Shown one piece after another: positions 1 through 20,450 of a stretch of DNA of 64,000 nucleotides. The stretch's first letter is position 1. The number at the start of each line of letters is the position of its first letter. A model generated the notes under the pieces. The model did no database searches and was not told the origin of the DNA. It saw only the letters and a program-made list of their open reading frames with translations. Source of the stretch: Leptoclinus maculatus (taxonomy: Eukaryota > Chordata > Actinopteri > Perciformes > Stichaeidae); the NCBI GenBank assembly GCA_032191485.1, contig JAVDOI010000003.1:14697813-14761812 (forward strand), read 5' to 3'. The position numbers were made by a program, and so were the translations under genes.

Positions 1-2386
<2,386 letters not shown>

Positions 2387-2978
2387 TGAACGTCGTGGCA
2401 AATTCAAAGAGCGTTTCTATTTGTCCTCTTCACTTGTCACAAGAGGAACATTTGAAGTGACATACTCATTTAAGTCAGTGACAAATCAAAGTCTATCACT
2501 GATATTATCCAAAAGCGCCGCGAGTAACCGCTCCTCACTTCACATTTGTTGAAGTCATTGAAGGTACGTGATTGTAGTTTAAACATGAAAAGAATAAGGT
2601 GTGTTTTAGCTCCTCAGATGCACTGTATTATATCACCTCACCAAAAACAGTGTCTTTACTGCACTGTGTGAAAATACTGGCACGCACACACACACACACA
2701 CACACATGCCTACACAGTAACTCACATGCAAACACACGCACATACACACATTTATGTCCATAAAATCACTTTAGTCTTCATAACCACTTTAGCCTTGGAA
2801 GCTAGCATCAATGGAAGGACAACACACACACACACACACGTACATTAACGTACGGGAACGAACAGTGAGCGGTCCAGCCCTTCCATTAGCCTAATGAAGT
2901 GGCTCCCTAAGATGGATGACATGACATCACCTCCACCACCAATCACAATATCACCCCTAAAAAACCTTCCACTAAAAG

Positions 2979-3004
2979 CCCCCCCCCCCCCCCCCCCCCC
3001 CCCC
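2979..3004. repeat. C homopolymer, 26 bases
   Basis: A run of 26 consecutive C residues. Proline-rich and glycine-rich frames across it are artefacts. Confidence 0.97.
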
Positions 3005-5812
3005 ATTGCTTACTGCAGCAAATGGACGATGAGCAGTCCAGGGCCCATTCGGCCCCCCTCACAACACTTTTATTGGTCTGGTTATTTATCTCTTTAATGC
3101 AATTGGCTGGGAGTGGATGCCTATGTATGCGTCTGGCTAGTAAATCACAGTGGGTTGGGTCGGCAAAGTGATTAAAAGAACTTTGGCTCAACAATGACAA
3201 TGGCACCAAGTGAACGGCGTGCAGTCCGTCTGCATTCAGAGCGGGAACAGGCGGGCAGACGCTACGGGAAGCCGTAGGGCAGCAGCTCCCAGTTTGTATG
3301 TCCATACAAATTGAAATTGATATGGAAATGCATTGTTTTTTCTCCATTTAGACACAAATATTTTTTTTTTACCCACTTCTCAATTACCCTCTCTCCTAAC
3401 TGGATAACCAAGTCAAACAGAGCTTTTCACGATATGTGATTGCAGGCTCTGGTGACGAACAACAACCTGAAAATGGCCTGAAGCTGATAGCTCAAGTTTC
3501 CACGCTCACTTGAGTAGATGTACGTGATAAACTTTACAAAATGATAATCAAACTTTGGTGTGGATATGGCCTAAAACACCTCCTGGTTGAGGGGACATAA
3601 TCTCCCCTTTACCCATTCTATCCCAGAAGGACAAAGACAAGTGTTTATGGGTGGAAGGATGCAGGTACAGGCATCCATAAACAGTCAGTGTTTTACAGGC
3701 AGCGGTACGGCCCGAGGGTTTGTCAAGGTTTACGAGTGCCCAGGCCCTTTAAAGCAGGAGTGTTTAAGTGCGGTATTTACATAAAGCATGGCGAGCTGTC
3801 CGTCCCAAGCAGGCCTCACACCAGTACAGAAATGTTTACTGTTTACCACAGGTTGATAGGCGGAAGCTAACATGTCATTGGACCAAGAATAAACATATAT
3901 TCCTGTGCTTTAGGATCTAAATTATAAAGAAATTCCATTTAAAACATATTGTTATGATCAAAAGATTGAAATATTGTCAAAATTCAAAGGACAAAATGTA
4001 AAATACTGTAATCTTTACGCAGTAAAGGCTGTGGTTTTTGTAGTACAGCTCAAGTTTTAGCCCTCAAAATAGAAACTGTGATACCACAAATCTTTGTTGC
4101 ACAAGCAGATGAAATCAAACCCACATAACCTCAATCGGTTCCAGTGTCAATTTGGCCTTTCCACAGGCCAGCTCGCTCTCTTTTTTCTCCAGCTTTTATT
4201 TTTCATCTTCTTTTACTCCAGAGAGAAAAAAGCATATGACTGATGAAATCACAATGAACGTTATGGAAAACAGGCTCAGCTGCCCAACTGGACCATGCAT
4301 TTGCGTGGGAGTTTACGTAGGTGTGTGTGTCACCTTTACAGTATGTTTGCTCGTTATTAGCAGATGTCCCTATCCACTGGGGGAGGTACAGTCCAAACAG
4401 TGGCAGAGGGAGAGAGGAGAGGAGAGGAGGGATGGGAGGGTAGAGGGAGGTGGGAAGTATATTGAGATATGCTGGGACAGCAGTACCACCCTGATGTGAG
4501 TCATAGGACACACTGTCAGCAGCCATCCAACATCACACACTGACTCATTACGCTGAAGGAGACGAGATGACAACAGTAGCCATGATCAAGGAGAATGGAA
4601 GAGGCGCATCAGTGAGAGAAAAGACGATGAAAGGACGCAGTCAGCAATTCTGGTGGTGGCGTTTCTCTCGGCCCTCGCGCTGATGATGGCACTAAAACTT
4701 ACAGATGTACACAAACACACATACGCAGTAGACTTAACATTTTCATTCAGGGCTCTCTGTACTTGCTGATCAAATCAGTCTTGTGGACAGGAAAAGGACA
4801 GGAATTGTGACTGTAGTGTGATGGGAGCAAAGGACGAATTGGATGGATGGGTCAAGAAAATGTCGGAATGGCACACTAGACCATTGCTAGTTTCCCATCA
4901 GTCATCATTTTTTATTGTAAAACTTGTTTTTTAGTTGGGGTCAGTTCAACAGTGGGTCTTCTCAACATAGTGGAAAAATAAACCTTTACTATATGTTTTG
5001 TAGTTTGTTAAAAGTGAGAGTGCGTTGAACAACTGTTGAACTGATGTAAACTAAACTTAGATGTAGACGCAGCGACGGCAGACGGATGGCGCTATCTGCA
5101 ACACCCTCTTCTCTGACAGAAAGCCCAAATAATTATGACTGCTTGAATGAAATCACCACCTGGTATTCTGACAAAGGAGACTAATTCATAACAAATGCCA
5201 TCTCAGCTGGGAGGCAAAAAATGAAATGCCATGATGTACCGGATTTAGAGAAGAGACGCATGCGTTCATTTAATTATGTCATTTTCTTACACCCTGTTGA
5301 GAATATTCACATGCTGTAGCACTAAATGATACACACTGATTAGCATTTTGTTTTGCCTCTTTTTTTTGGGGGAAATTTGCTTAAAACATGCAGAACAACA
5401 CGTCTGACACGTTTCCCCATACAGGTCACTGAGGGCTGCCGGTATGCATGTGTATGCTTTGATTTGGGCTTGAAGATATGGATTACTTCACCGTAATGTG
5501 ATTCCACAACATCTTCCCTGACAAACACCATAATGTGTCTGTGGATATGTTGACAGTGGACAGGTTTTATTCATAAGGTGTGTGTGTACGTGTGATGCAA
5601 GATGTCATGGCTAGTTGAAGCTTATAGATTTTCCTCATTAGAAGCCGATGTACGTGTCCGTGTAGCGCGCTGTCCCCTGGCCAAGTGGAAAGCAGGACCA
5701 TTAGGTCGGCAGAGGATGGGGCCATTTATTAGGCTCTTTTCTAGCTGTGGCTATATTATCTTCCGTGATGCTATTTGTCTGAGACCAACCAAGCCGCCGC
5801 TGTGACAGGATT

Positions 5813-5834
5813 GGGGGGGGGGGGGGGGGGGGGG
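5813..5834. repeat. G homopolymer, 22 bases
   Basis: A run of 22 consecutive G residues preceded by TT. Several overlapping proline-rich minus-strand frames are caused by it. Confidence 0.97.
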
Positions 5835-7077
5835 AGATGAATGATGGGCTCTGAGACACAGCCAGTTTTGCTTCGCTGACAAACTGGGGCAAGAGCTGGA
5901 GGGATGTGGCGAGGAGAACGAAGAGAAAGAGCAGAGGTGGAGGCAAGGCAGGGAATGAACGCAAACGGGAGACACCGCGGTAGCCGTTCGCAAGAGGACA
6001 CAATTTACGGCACCTGTTGCCGGTGATTGATCAAGGGAAGAGGAGAGAGGGTAATGGTGTCTGGTCTGACACGGAATGAAGTGATGGGACAGAGGAGAGG
6101 GTTAAACCCAGAGACGCAGAGAAGAATAATGTGTGAGAGAATGAGAGGGATATTGGGATGGAGGAGGATAATAGAGTGAAGAGAAGATGGGGAGTGAGGA
6201 AAAAAAAAAAAAAAAGCAATAAACCATGAGAAAGAAATAGAAGGAGAGTGGGAGATGCATAAAGAGGAAAGGTCGTTGGTGCAGGAATGTGTGAGGCAGA
6301 GAGACGGAGGGAATATATATATTTGTCCCCTGATGGGAGTGTGTTAGGAGTCCATCTGAGGAGAAATGAGATCAGTGGCTGACTTAGTGGTAGAGGAAGA
6401 CTTTGCTGCCCTGCGGCTTACACACTGACTCAACAGTCTCTCCCCCCGTCCCTCTCTTTCACTCTCTGTTCTCATATAACCTGCAGCGCATTTAATCTGC
6501 TGGGTGATTCTGTGTGTATGTTCAGGTTTGTGTGTGCGCAAAAAAGCGGACGCAAGCCTTATTACCCAGGCTGCTGCCCCACTCCACCTCTACATCAAAT
6601 GACTAGGGCAGTCTCCTCCACTCGGCTCTCCTCACTATCTCTTTTGCTCCATCCCAGCTGAGACCACAGAGCGCTCTTCTCATAGAATCACCCACTAAAT
6701 CATCTATCCACCAAACAGACACCTTGGCAAACACTCTTACTGGAAGCTTTCATTTTCAATCTAAACACACACAGGACAGAGGGTGGGTCTGTATGCGCAT
6801 AGTGTGTGTGTGTGTGTGTGTGTGTGTATGTTCGGGGAGGGAGTCAACAAGAAAAGCAAAATTCCTGTAATGTTTGTTCATATAAACAGCAATGCATTTG
6901 CTTGTATTTGTGATTCATTTCAGGCAGCTACTCAGAATTCCAGTGGTGAGTTTGCCTGTGAGGTCCGTGTTAAGTTCTCAGTAACTAGGTTTCAAAGGCA
7001 TTTACTAAATCAGGCTACGCCATTAAAACTTGGCTACTAAAGACTTTAGTAATGTTTAAATCGATTGCTCAATAACA

Positions 7078-7793
7078 TCCAGGGGGCAAGCTCCGGGTCT
7101 GAAAAATTGAGGCCAATGCGGAAGTGCCCCAAACCTGCATTCTTTATAATGGCCAGCAGGGGGCAACTCCACTGGTTTCAAAAAGAAGTCCGATTGTATA
7201 GAAGTCTATGAGAAAATTCCCCTACTTCTCACTTGATTTATTACCCCCAGTAAACATTGTAAACATGGGTTTATGGTCTCAATCGCTAGTTTCAAGTCTT
7301 CTTCAATACAACGTGATTCATTTAGTAAATGATGGTCCCATTTAGAGTATATAGACAATAAGTCAGTATGCTTTAGGGTGTGTCTATCGTGTGATTGAAA
7401 AGTTGCTACCTCTGCCTCTGCCCTACCACGGCGTTGTTTAGCAACATTCTATGACACTCTATGGAGTCGGCTGTTTATCCTTTCCGCTAAGTACATTCGT
7501 TTAAAGCATTTAAATCACAGTTAATATCACAGTTAACATGAATTACAGATCCACCTTGCTAACCAAGCTAGCGTTAGGTGGTAACTTAGCTTTTGCTATG
7601 CTAACGGTACCTGGCTCGGCCGAGCTGCGCTCTTTCCCAGCTCCACTCTCTCATCCAAATATGGTCACTTCTGGTTACAAAAAAACAAGATGCTGACAGC
7701 CAAAATGCCAAACTTGAGGCTTCAAAACGGTAGTGCTCAAACCAACGGGTGGTCACGGGGATTGCGTCCACTTCTTATGTACAGTCTATGGTA
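7078..7793. repeat. Teleost dispersed repeat (MITE/SINE-like, non-coding)
   Basis: The segment includes phrases I recognise as shared by a very common percomorph dispersed repeat: GGCCAGCAGGGGGCAACTCC near 7.15 kb, then AAAAAGAAGTC, TATAGAAGTCTATGAGAAAA, ACTTCTCACTTGATTTATTA and GTCTCAATCGCTAGTTTCAA. The right end reads GTCCACTTCTTATGTACAGT followed by CTATGG. No protein is encoded. The left end has no visible inverted copy of the right end, so this copy may be truncated at about 7.08 kb. Family class is uncertain; recognition is by memory of the consensus. Confidence 0.75.
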
Positions 7794-9597
<1,804 letters not shown>

Positions 9598-9825
9598 ATT
9601 AGTCAAAGAAAATAAATCAGCAACTATTTTGATAATTGATAAGTCGTTTATGAAGCAAAACTGCCAAACAATTTCTCATTCCAGCTTCTTAAATGTGAGG
9701 ATTTGTTGCAAATTTAATAGGATTTTCTTCGAACAAAACAAACAATTGGATGACATCACCTCGGACATGCCAATACATATTTCTCACTATTTTCTGACCT
9801 TTTATAGATTAAACAATTAATCAGG
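9598..9825. repeat. Teleost dispersed repeat (hAT-like MITE fragment)
   Basis: The sequence contains TTTTGATAATTGATAAGTCG, AAACTGCCAAACAATTTCTC, ATTCCAGCTTCTTAAATGTG and GATGACATCACCTCGGACAT, and ends TTCTCACTATTTTCTGACC, TTTTATAGATTAAACAATTA then ATCAGG. This phrase order matches a widespread percomorph repeat whose consensus carries the alternating AATCGATTAATCG ends. No coding capacity. Class assignment as hAT-derived is from memory. Confidence 0.75.
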
Positions 9826-12347
9826 AAAAAAAAAAAAAATCTTTCCAGTTCTTCGAAAAGCTTTACCTTGAACTTAACATTTCGTGGTACATTATAAATC
9901 AATCCCTTGTGGGTTATGATCCCAGAACTTGGTCTTTTATTGAGATTATCACATTTTTTAAAGCATACTAATCTTCAGGGAAAAATAATTTGACTTCCAT
10001 GCCCAGGAGAGGGGGACGGAGTAGAGTCGATTAGTCATTTGTGGTGAGGATCATTTATATTAATAACAAGCGGGAGTGTGCCTGCAGCCGTGCCTCAGCT
10101 CATGTCCCTGTGATGAATGCTTTATTGGTTGGTGTCCAATATTTCTTGAATATTCATTATTACTATACATATATAGATTTTATGCAGTCATGGGTTTCAT
10201 TCCCTTTAGCGATTCATTTTAATCTATATGGGAGTGGAACAAATAATTAAATTCCTAGAAAAGTTAACATATTTATGCAAAGTAACACTCAGGTGTAATA
10301 TGTCGCTGCAAGAATTTGGCTCTTTAGTGCCATAACACACCGTACTGAAAAACAACAGATGAAACGTAAATGTAAAAAAATCCTCAACAAAGTTCATCCA
10401 CTGCAATGTGACAGCCTGATATGAATGTTTGTCTCTATTCCAAGCAAAGATAGTGATTCTGTTACCTATGGATCCACTCTGTCTCCATATCTCTGACTCT
10501 CAGCCGTGTTCGGGCACTTTGTGGGGCTCCCTAAGGAGAAAGGTTACACCGCTGATCTGCTACAGTGCAATCAGACTTCAGACAGAGCCTTGAACTTCAG
10601 CTGTATCCTGCCGAGCGGCAGCTGGATACGGGTGTGAGTTAGAGAGAGGCCAGATGCACGGTAAGAGTGGGAGGTAGCGAGGAGCAAGTCCAAAAGTTAA
10701 GAGAAATATGCCCCTTGAATAATCAACTGGCCAAATCAATTTGTTCAACGTCCAAGAGGAGCGGGCGGACTACAGAGGAATGTGTGGAGTGGGCGGTCGC
10801 TCAGCGAGCATCCGAGTCCATATCTCCGACAAACACACAACAGCCAGTCTGCCTGAGTCCGGAGAGGAGATGGCCAGGAGGGACGGGACTGAGGAGAGGG
10901 ACAAAATGATTTTTCTTTTTCTTCTCTTCTTCTTTCTGTTTTTTTTTATAGATGCTGCAAAGCACATCTGACTTCATACTTTTTTTTTTTTACTTTTTTT
11001 TTTTTTATCAACAACTACTTGTTTCATTCGATCTACCCTAAATGGCCAAAAGTATGTGAACAAAGAATACAAACATCTGAACATTTCACCCAGATGTTAT
11101 TGTGAGTTAGACGAGAATACCACTATTAAAATACAGAAACTCGTGAAAAGTACACAAAAATTGTGTGTATTCTGTGAATACATTTACAAATGACATTACC
11201 CTCATATGTGCTCTGGCAGAATGTTTATTTAAAATTTTTAATTTAAATAAAAACGTTGATAAAGCTTCATTGGAATGAGCTGATGACAAAGACACAGAGA
11301 GAGAGATGCAGTGCAGTACAAGTAGATGGACTAGAAAAGGCCTGCAGGCAGCAACTGGCCCACTGTGACCTGCTCAATAAAGGCAGCCATTTTACAACCA
11401 CGCCTCTCGGCATTTTGATTTTAATACTCTTCCTCTCTTTACCTCTTTTCCCTGTGTCTTTATCGCTTCCTCTTTCTGTGTTTCTTTTGTCTCCAACAGC
11501 TGTATTTTCCTTTTCATTTCTCTTTGAATTCTTACTCTGCCTGTCCTCTATCGCTGCCTTTTTACTCAAGTGTTCCTGGATGCTATAAAGAGAGCACAGG
11601 CGCTGGCCTAACCAGATTAGCATGTATCCTATTTCTCACGTTGACAAATTAATTTCCGTACAAATCAAATGAAGGAACTTGCAGATGGTTTTAAAGAATG
11701 ACATAAAACAACAAGGAAAAAAAATCTAATTAACAGGAGAGCAAAATAAAGGTAGGCTAATACATTAGGAAGAAATAAAGGGTTGACAGAATCCTATATT
11801 GTCTATGAAACTGAGTAATGTGAGGCAGAGAGGTCGCTGCCGGGGTGGATTTGGATGCAAAGGAGATTCGGAGAAAGGGAGGGGAATGAGAGGGAAACGC
11901 TGGAAACAAAAAACAGCTGTGTCTATTACAGGATCTGCTATTTTCCTGCCGGCGATGGCGAGGCAGATGTAAAAAAAAAACAATAATAAAAGTGTGGGAG
12001 AGGGCAGGAGATGGAGGATGGGGAAGGAGAGGAGAAAAAAAAAAAAACAGCACCCAGACGGAGACAAAGTGAGTGGCAGGCGACGGCGCGTAGCTGTCTG
12101 GCTGTGCAGATCCACTGACATTTACAGAGTGGCCGATCGCCGAAACGCACACAGATCCACGGAGGAAATGCTCCGCCGCGTGGATTAACGCACTGTCTCA
12201 CATCTCTCTGCAGGCCCCCCCCCCCCCCTCCATCTTTGTGTGTTATGGCTTCATTGTAGTTTCACGTCTGTCTCCTATACCCGTGTCTATATCTTCAGCA
12301 ACAAAGGACAGATCTACAGTCTGATTCAAAAACTTAGTAAAACTTTA

Positions 12348-12350
<3 letters not shown>
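9826..12350. other. Non-coding stretch, no gene seen
   Basis: AT-rich DNA with several T and A homopolymers (near 10.98, 11.0 and 12.03 kb), pyrimidine-rich low-complexity sequence at 11.4-11.6 kb and a 14-base C run at 12215-12228. No exon or RNA gene was recognised. Confidence 0.6.

Positions 12351-12390
<40 letters not shown>
12351..12390. repeat. (GT)n microsatellite
   Basis: Twenty GT units without interruption. It lies about 200 bases before a much longer (AC)n array of opposite strand sense. Confidence 0.96.
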
Positions 12391-12394
<4 letters not shown>

Positions 12395-12580
12395 TGAGCT
12401 TGGGCCGGCTGGCAGACATACAGGTAGGAAGAGCGGTGTGGGCACCCAGGGTGGGGAAAGGCTGCTGAGACAGGCCTAATTAGAGATGAGCAGTCGCCCA
12501 GTTTTTGGCTCAGCGGGGGGAACTCCCTACCACCACCACCACCTCCATGCCATCTAAACCCCCACCGCTTCGTCCACGCA

Positions 12581-17524
<4,944 letters not shown>

Positions 17525-17546
17525 TATATATATATATATAAATACA

Positions 17547-17579
<33 letters not shown>
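17525..17579. repeat. (TA)n microsatellite, left part
   Basis: A TA dinucleotide tract interrupted once by AATACAG. It is directly followed by the left terminus of the transposon-like element at 17580 and resumes at 19109, so it looks like one microsatellite split by the insertion. Confidence 0.93.
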
Positions 17580-17582
<3 letters not shown>

Positions 17583-19105
17583 GGTATGAAACTAACTCAA
17601 AATCAGTACTAGTCCCAAGGACTAGTAGGTTCATAAAACTACTAGTCCTGAGCAATCTTTACTAGTCCTTCATGAAGCTTTGGGGAATGTACCAATCACG
17701 GGGTGTAGGGATGTGTGTGTGGAGGAAGACTCTCCCAAGGCAATTATCTAACAGTGAAACCGCAGAGATGCAAGGTACTAATCAAGAGTTTTATTGTTTG
17801 CAACATTATGGCTGTACAAAGATTGATGCATGTTACATCATGATGTCGCGATATTATAATTACACAGGAAGCAGAAGAACAACGTCAAGGGTCCGGTAGG
17901 CTATAATGTTCATTCAGCTAGCATGGGTACATCAAGTTCAGCATTTATGTCAAGTTGAGGAATTCCGCTATGGAACGTACCGGAATATTCCGCCGTGGGG
18001 AGTAACAGCATGTCACCACGGCAGTTTAAGCAGTGAACGCTCGGTGCCCAAAACAATACGCAGTCTATGAATAAAGCAGGCATTTGTTCTAATTTTAGAT
18101 TAAGTATTTTTGTTAGATCACAAAAAGATATTGGGTGTTAGTTCATGTGCTGCAGTGATAAGAGCTTCACCATCTATATTTCTTCCGCGGACGAATCTTG
18201 GCGGACCGCTGGTGAAACTGAAAGAGAGGCCCGGCCTGATCGATGAATATAGTGCCTTTCACATTGCGTAAACAAAAAATGATAATCGAAACAAAATAGT
18301 CTAATATCCTCAACAATTTGGGGAATAGTGGAATGTTACTGTTGGGGATTCGACCCCTGAGAGACTGGTGTAAAGATGATTATTGACCCCTACAGGGTTC
18401 CGGTCAGAGAACACGCAGACATCCGTTTGTTCCATACGTTACTGTATTCAGTCTGGCATACAGTATTATAGTTTGGTGACAGATTTTACAGATGTTGAAA
18501 GATGTTGAACGAGTTTATCGAAGTTGACCGAGGTTTCTGGAATAAACACAGAAAACGAATTACAGAACCGAAGCATTAGCAATAGTAAACCCTTAACTAA
18601 AGCAAACACGCATACATTCACAGGAATACAGGCTCGCTAGCCAGGTTAGCCACTTAGCTCAACTTTGGTCTATTATTTGAACGGCTAATTACAAGACAAA
18701 CACTTACTGACAGTAAATGCACTTAAGAACATAAGTATAACTACAAACGGAACAGTTACGCCCCATAGGCTCAAAGTTACAGTTGATGAATTACATCATC
18801 AATGACTCGATCTGACTGTACCGTTGGTCCTACGGAGGATCTACGGTTAGCGCAACCGGAAGCGGAAACAGTTCGCAACGTCAAATACAGTTTCAGAATA
18901 AAAGCGCATACACTTTATCGTCTCTGTCCGTGAAGAATTCACAACAGTTACATTTACTTATCGGGAAAGTCTTTTTCCGGACATAAATAACGAATAAAGC
19001 CTCTCAAATTTCACTCGCCATGAGGACTAGTGAGAATGACAATTTAGGTAGTCCCTCCAAAAATCCACTCGCCTCGGGCTAGCGGACTAGCGTTAGTTTC
19101 CGACC

Positions 19106-19108
<3 letters not shown>
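17580..19108. mobile_element. hAT-like non-autonomous DNA transposon, inserted in (TA)n
   Basis: The element is bounded by 17-base terminal inverted repeats: CAGGGTATGAAACTAAC at 17580-17596 and the inverse of CAGGGTCGGAAACTAAC at 19092-19108, 15 of 17 identical. Both flanks are TATATATA, consistent with an 8-base target duplication, although the (TA)n context makes this uninformative alone. The octamer ACTAGTCC or its inverse recurs next to both ends (17608, 17619, 17641, 17661, 19024 and a variant at 19084), as expected of subterminal transposase-binding repeats. CAGGG termini are typical of hAT elements (family knowledge). No transposase domain is visible. Removing the nested LTR and one target copy leaves about 917 bases. 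Superfamily is inferred; element boundaries are well supported. Confidence 0.82.
18340..18946. mobile_element. Solo LTR of a retroelement, nested in the hAT-like element
   Basis: A 607-base segment starting TGTTGGGGATTCG and ending GAATTCACAACA, so it has the TG...CA ends of an LTR with a perfect 5-base terminal inversion (TGTTG/CAACA). It is flanked by an identical 5-base direct repeat, GTTAC, at 18335-18339 and 18947-18951, which is the signature of retroelement integration. An AATAAA polyadenylation signal lies at 18897-18902, about 45 bases before the right end, as expected for R-U5. There is no internal region or coding sequence, so it appears to be a solo LTR left by recombination between two LTRs. 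A 5-base duplication fits Ty3/gypsy-type LTR elements or some endogenous retroviruses; I cannot tell which. Confidence 0.85.

Positions 19109-19146
<38 letters not shown>
19109..19146. repeat. (TA)n microsatellite, right part
   Basis: Continuation of the TA tract after the inserted element, ending in TATATACAGTATATG. The ACAGTATAT motif also occurs in the left part, which supports a common origin. Confidence 0.93.
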
Positions 19147-19149
<3 letters not shown>

Positions 19150-20128
19150 TATATGTTTAAATTGACCTAGCAACTACCAAGTTATGATAACATTTGTTAT
19201 TGAGCTTTTCATATTGGTAGTGTAGCAAAATATAGAAATGTTATGTCAGTGTTAATGCTCCAACCCTACTTAAAATCATTTTTAGTATCCTTATACTTTC
19301 CGTATACAACTGATAACATATGTGCATCTTTATAAAGAGCTCTCATCTTTAGATTTTTCAATTCAAGTATATGTTAAAGAGAATGTCAACTGTCAATACA
19401 GATTTCTTTTGTTTTTCTTTCTTTTTATCCAAAAACAAAGTCAAGCTTAAATACTGTCTGTAGATATTCCTTTCAGGCTGCATTCAACCCTGACAACCTT
19501 TATCAATGAGGAGGAACAGCCTGTGTTTTGCCTTAGAGTCAAAAACCAGGAAAAAAAATACACAAGTATTCATGGCTGCTCATTAAGCTTACTGCTTTGA
19601 TTGTAATAAAAACTGGCAGCAGAGTAAAAGGATGCTGTTCAGAGAGACTTTAGGAACAAAATCAACCTAAAACCATAAAAGGGAGAAGGACAAAAAAGGA
19701 CTTTGAAAAGTTGAAGGGGACATGTCCCCCTCATTCCCAGTGGAAACTGAAACAAATGTACATCACACTCTCTCATTTTTCTTTCTGACATTCATGGATT
19801 GAAGTGACACGGGTTGGAATAAGCGAGGAATTTGTGCTCGATATCAATTCAACTTGCACGGACGAATCTTTGCTTCAATTTGTGCCACCTATCCAACCCT
19901 CGTCCACTCACATCTTTCTAACTACTCTGTATGAAATCACGCCACCTTTACGAATCTCTTATTTCTATAACCAGAATGAACAAATTCCTGAAAAGTTGTC
20001 CTTTTTGAGAGATACAACACTTTCATCTACAGTAAGCTCTGTCTGTATCTCTCCATATGACTGTCTAATATAATGCTCTCTGCTAAAACTATGCCATCAC
20101 AGCTGATCAAGACAAAGCTGAAATGTTA
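19147..20128. other. Non-coding stretch, no gene seen
   Basis: AT-rich unique sequence. The open frame at 19804-20073 has no recognisable domain or biased composition. The last three bases (TTA, 20126-20128) are the putative target duplication of the adjacent MITE. Confidence 0.55.
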
Positions 20129-20450
20129 GACCCCAGTTCCACCGAAAGTCGGATGTCCCCGGATGTCCCCGGATGTCCCCGGATGTCCCCGGATGTCCCC
20201 GGATGTCCCCGGATCACCCCGGTTGTTAGTTGTACGTCCGAAAAGCCACTCGTCTTCCCGGATACGCCACGGACGGCCGCGGACGGCCACGGTTCAGCAC
20301 GGATGGCTACGGTTTTACTACGGTTCATCACGGAACGTCCCGGACTGACTACGGTTTCACTCCCGGATGACCCCGGATGACCCCGGATCTGATCCGTGGT
20401 GTCTCCGGGGACATCCGTAGTAGGTCCGGCTTTTCGGTGGAACTGGGGCT
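20129..20450. mobile_element. MITE-like element with internal tandem array
   Basis: The segment has inverted termini: CCCCAGTTCCACCGAAA from 20131 and its near-exact inverse TTTTCGGTGGAACTGGGG ending at 20448, extending imperfectly into CGGA/TCCGG. TTA occurs on both sides (20126-20128 and 20451-20453), which would fit a 3-base PIF/Harbinger-type target duplication if the outermost two bases of each end are counted as diverged terminus. The interior is GC-rich and made of degenerate CGGATG, CGGACG and CGGTT motifs, beginning with a regular 10-base array. Nothing is encoded. The superfamily call is tentative. Confidence 0.72.
20151..20220. repeat. Tandem array of GGATGTCCCC, 6 perfect units plus 1 variant
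   Basis: Six identical 10-base units GGATGTCCCC from 20151 to 20210, followed by GGATCACCCC. Related GGATGACCCC units recur near 20.37-20.39 kb inside the same MITE-like element. Confidence 0.95.

Noticed and set aside
18334..18952. LTR boundaries at TGTTACTG...CAGTTACA
   Set aside because: Those ends give no target duplication. Moving the ends to TGTTGGGG (18340) and CAACA (18946) gives a perfect 5-base duplication GTTAC.
20151..20220. CRISPR-like array of short repeats
   Set aside because: Units are contiguous 10-mers without spacers, inside a MITE-like element of a vertebrate genome.
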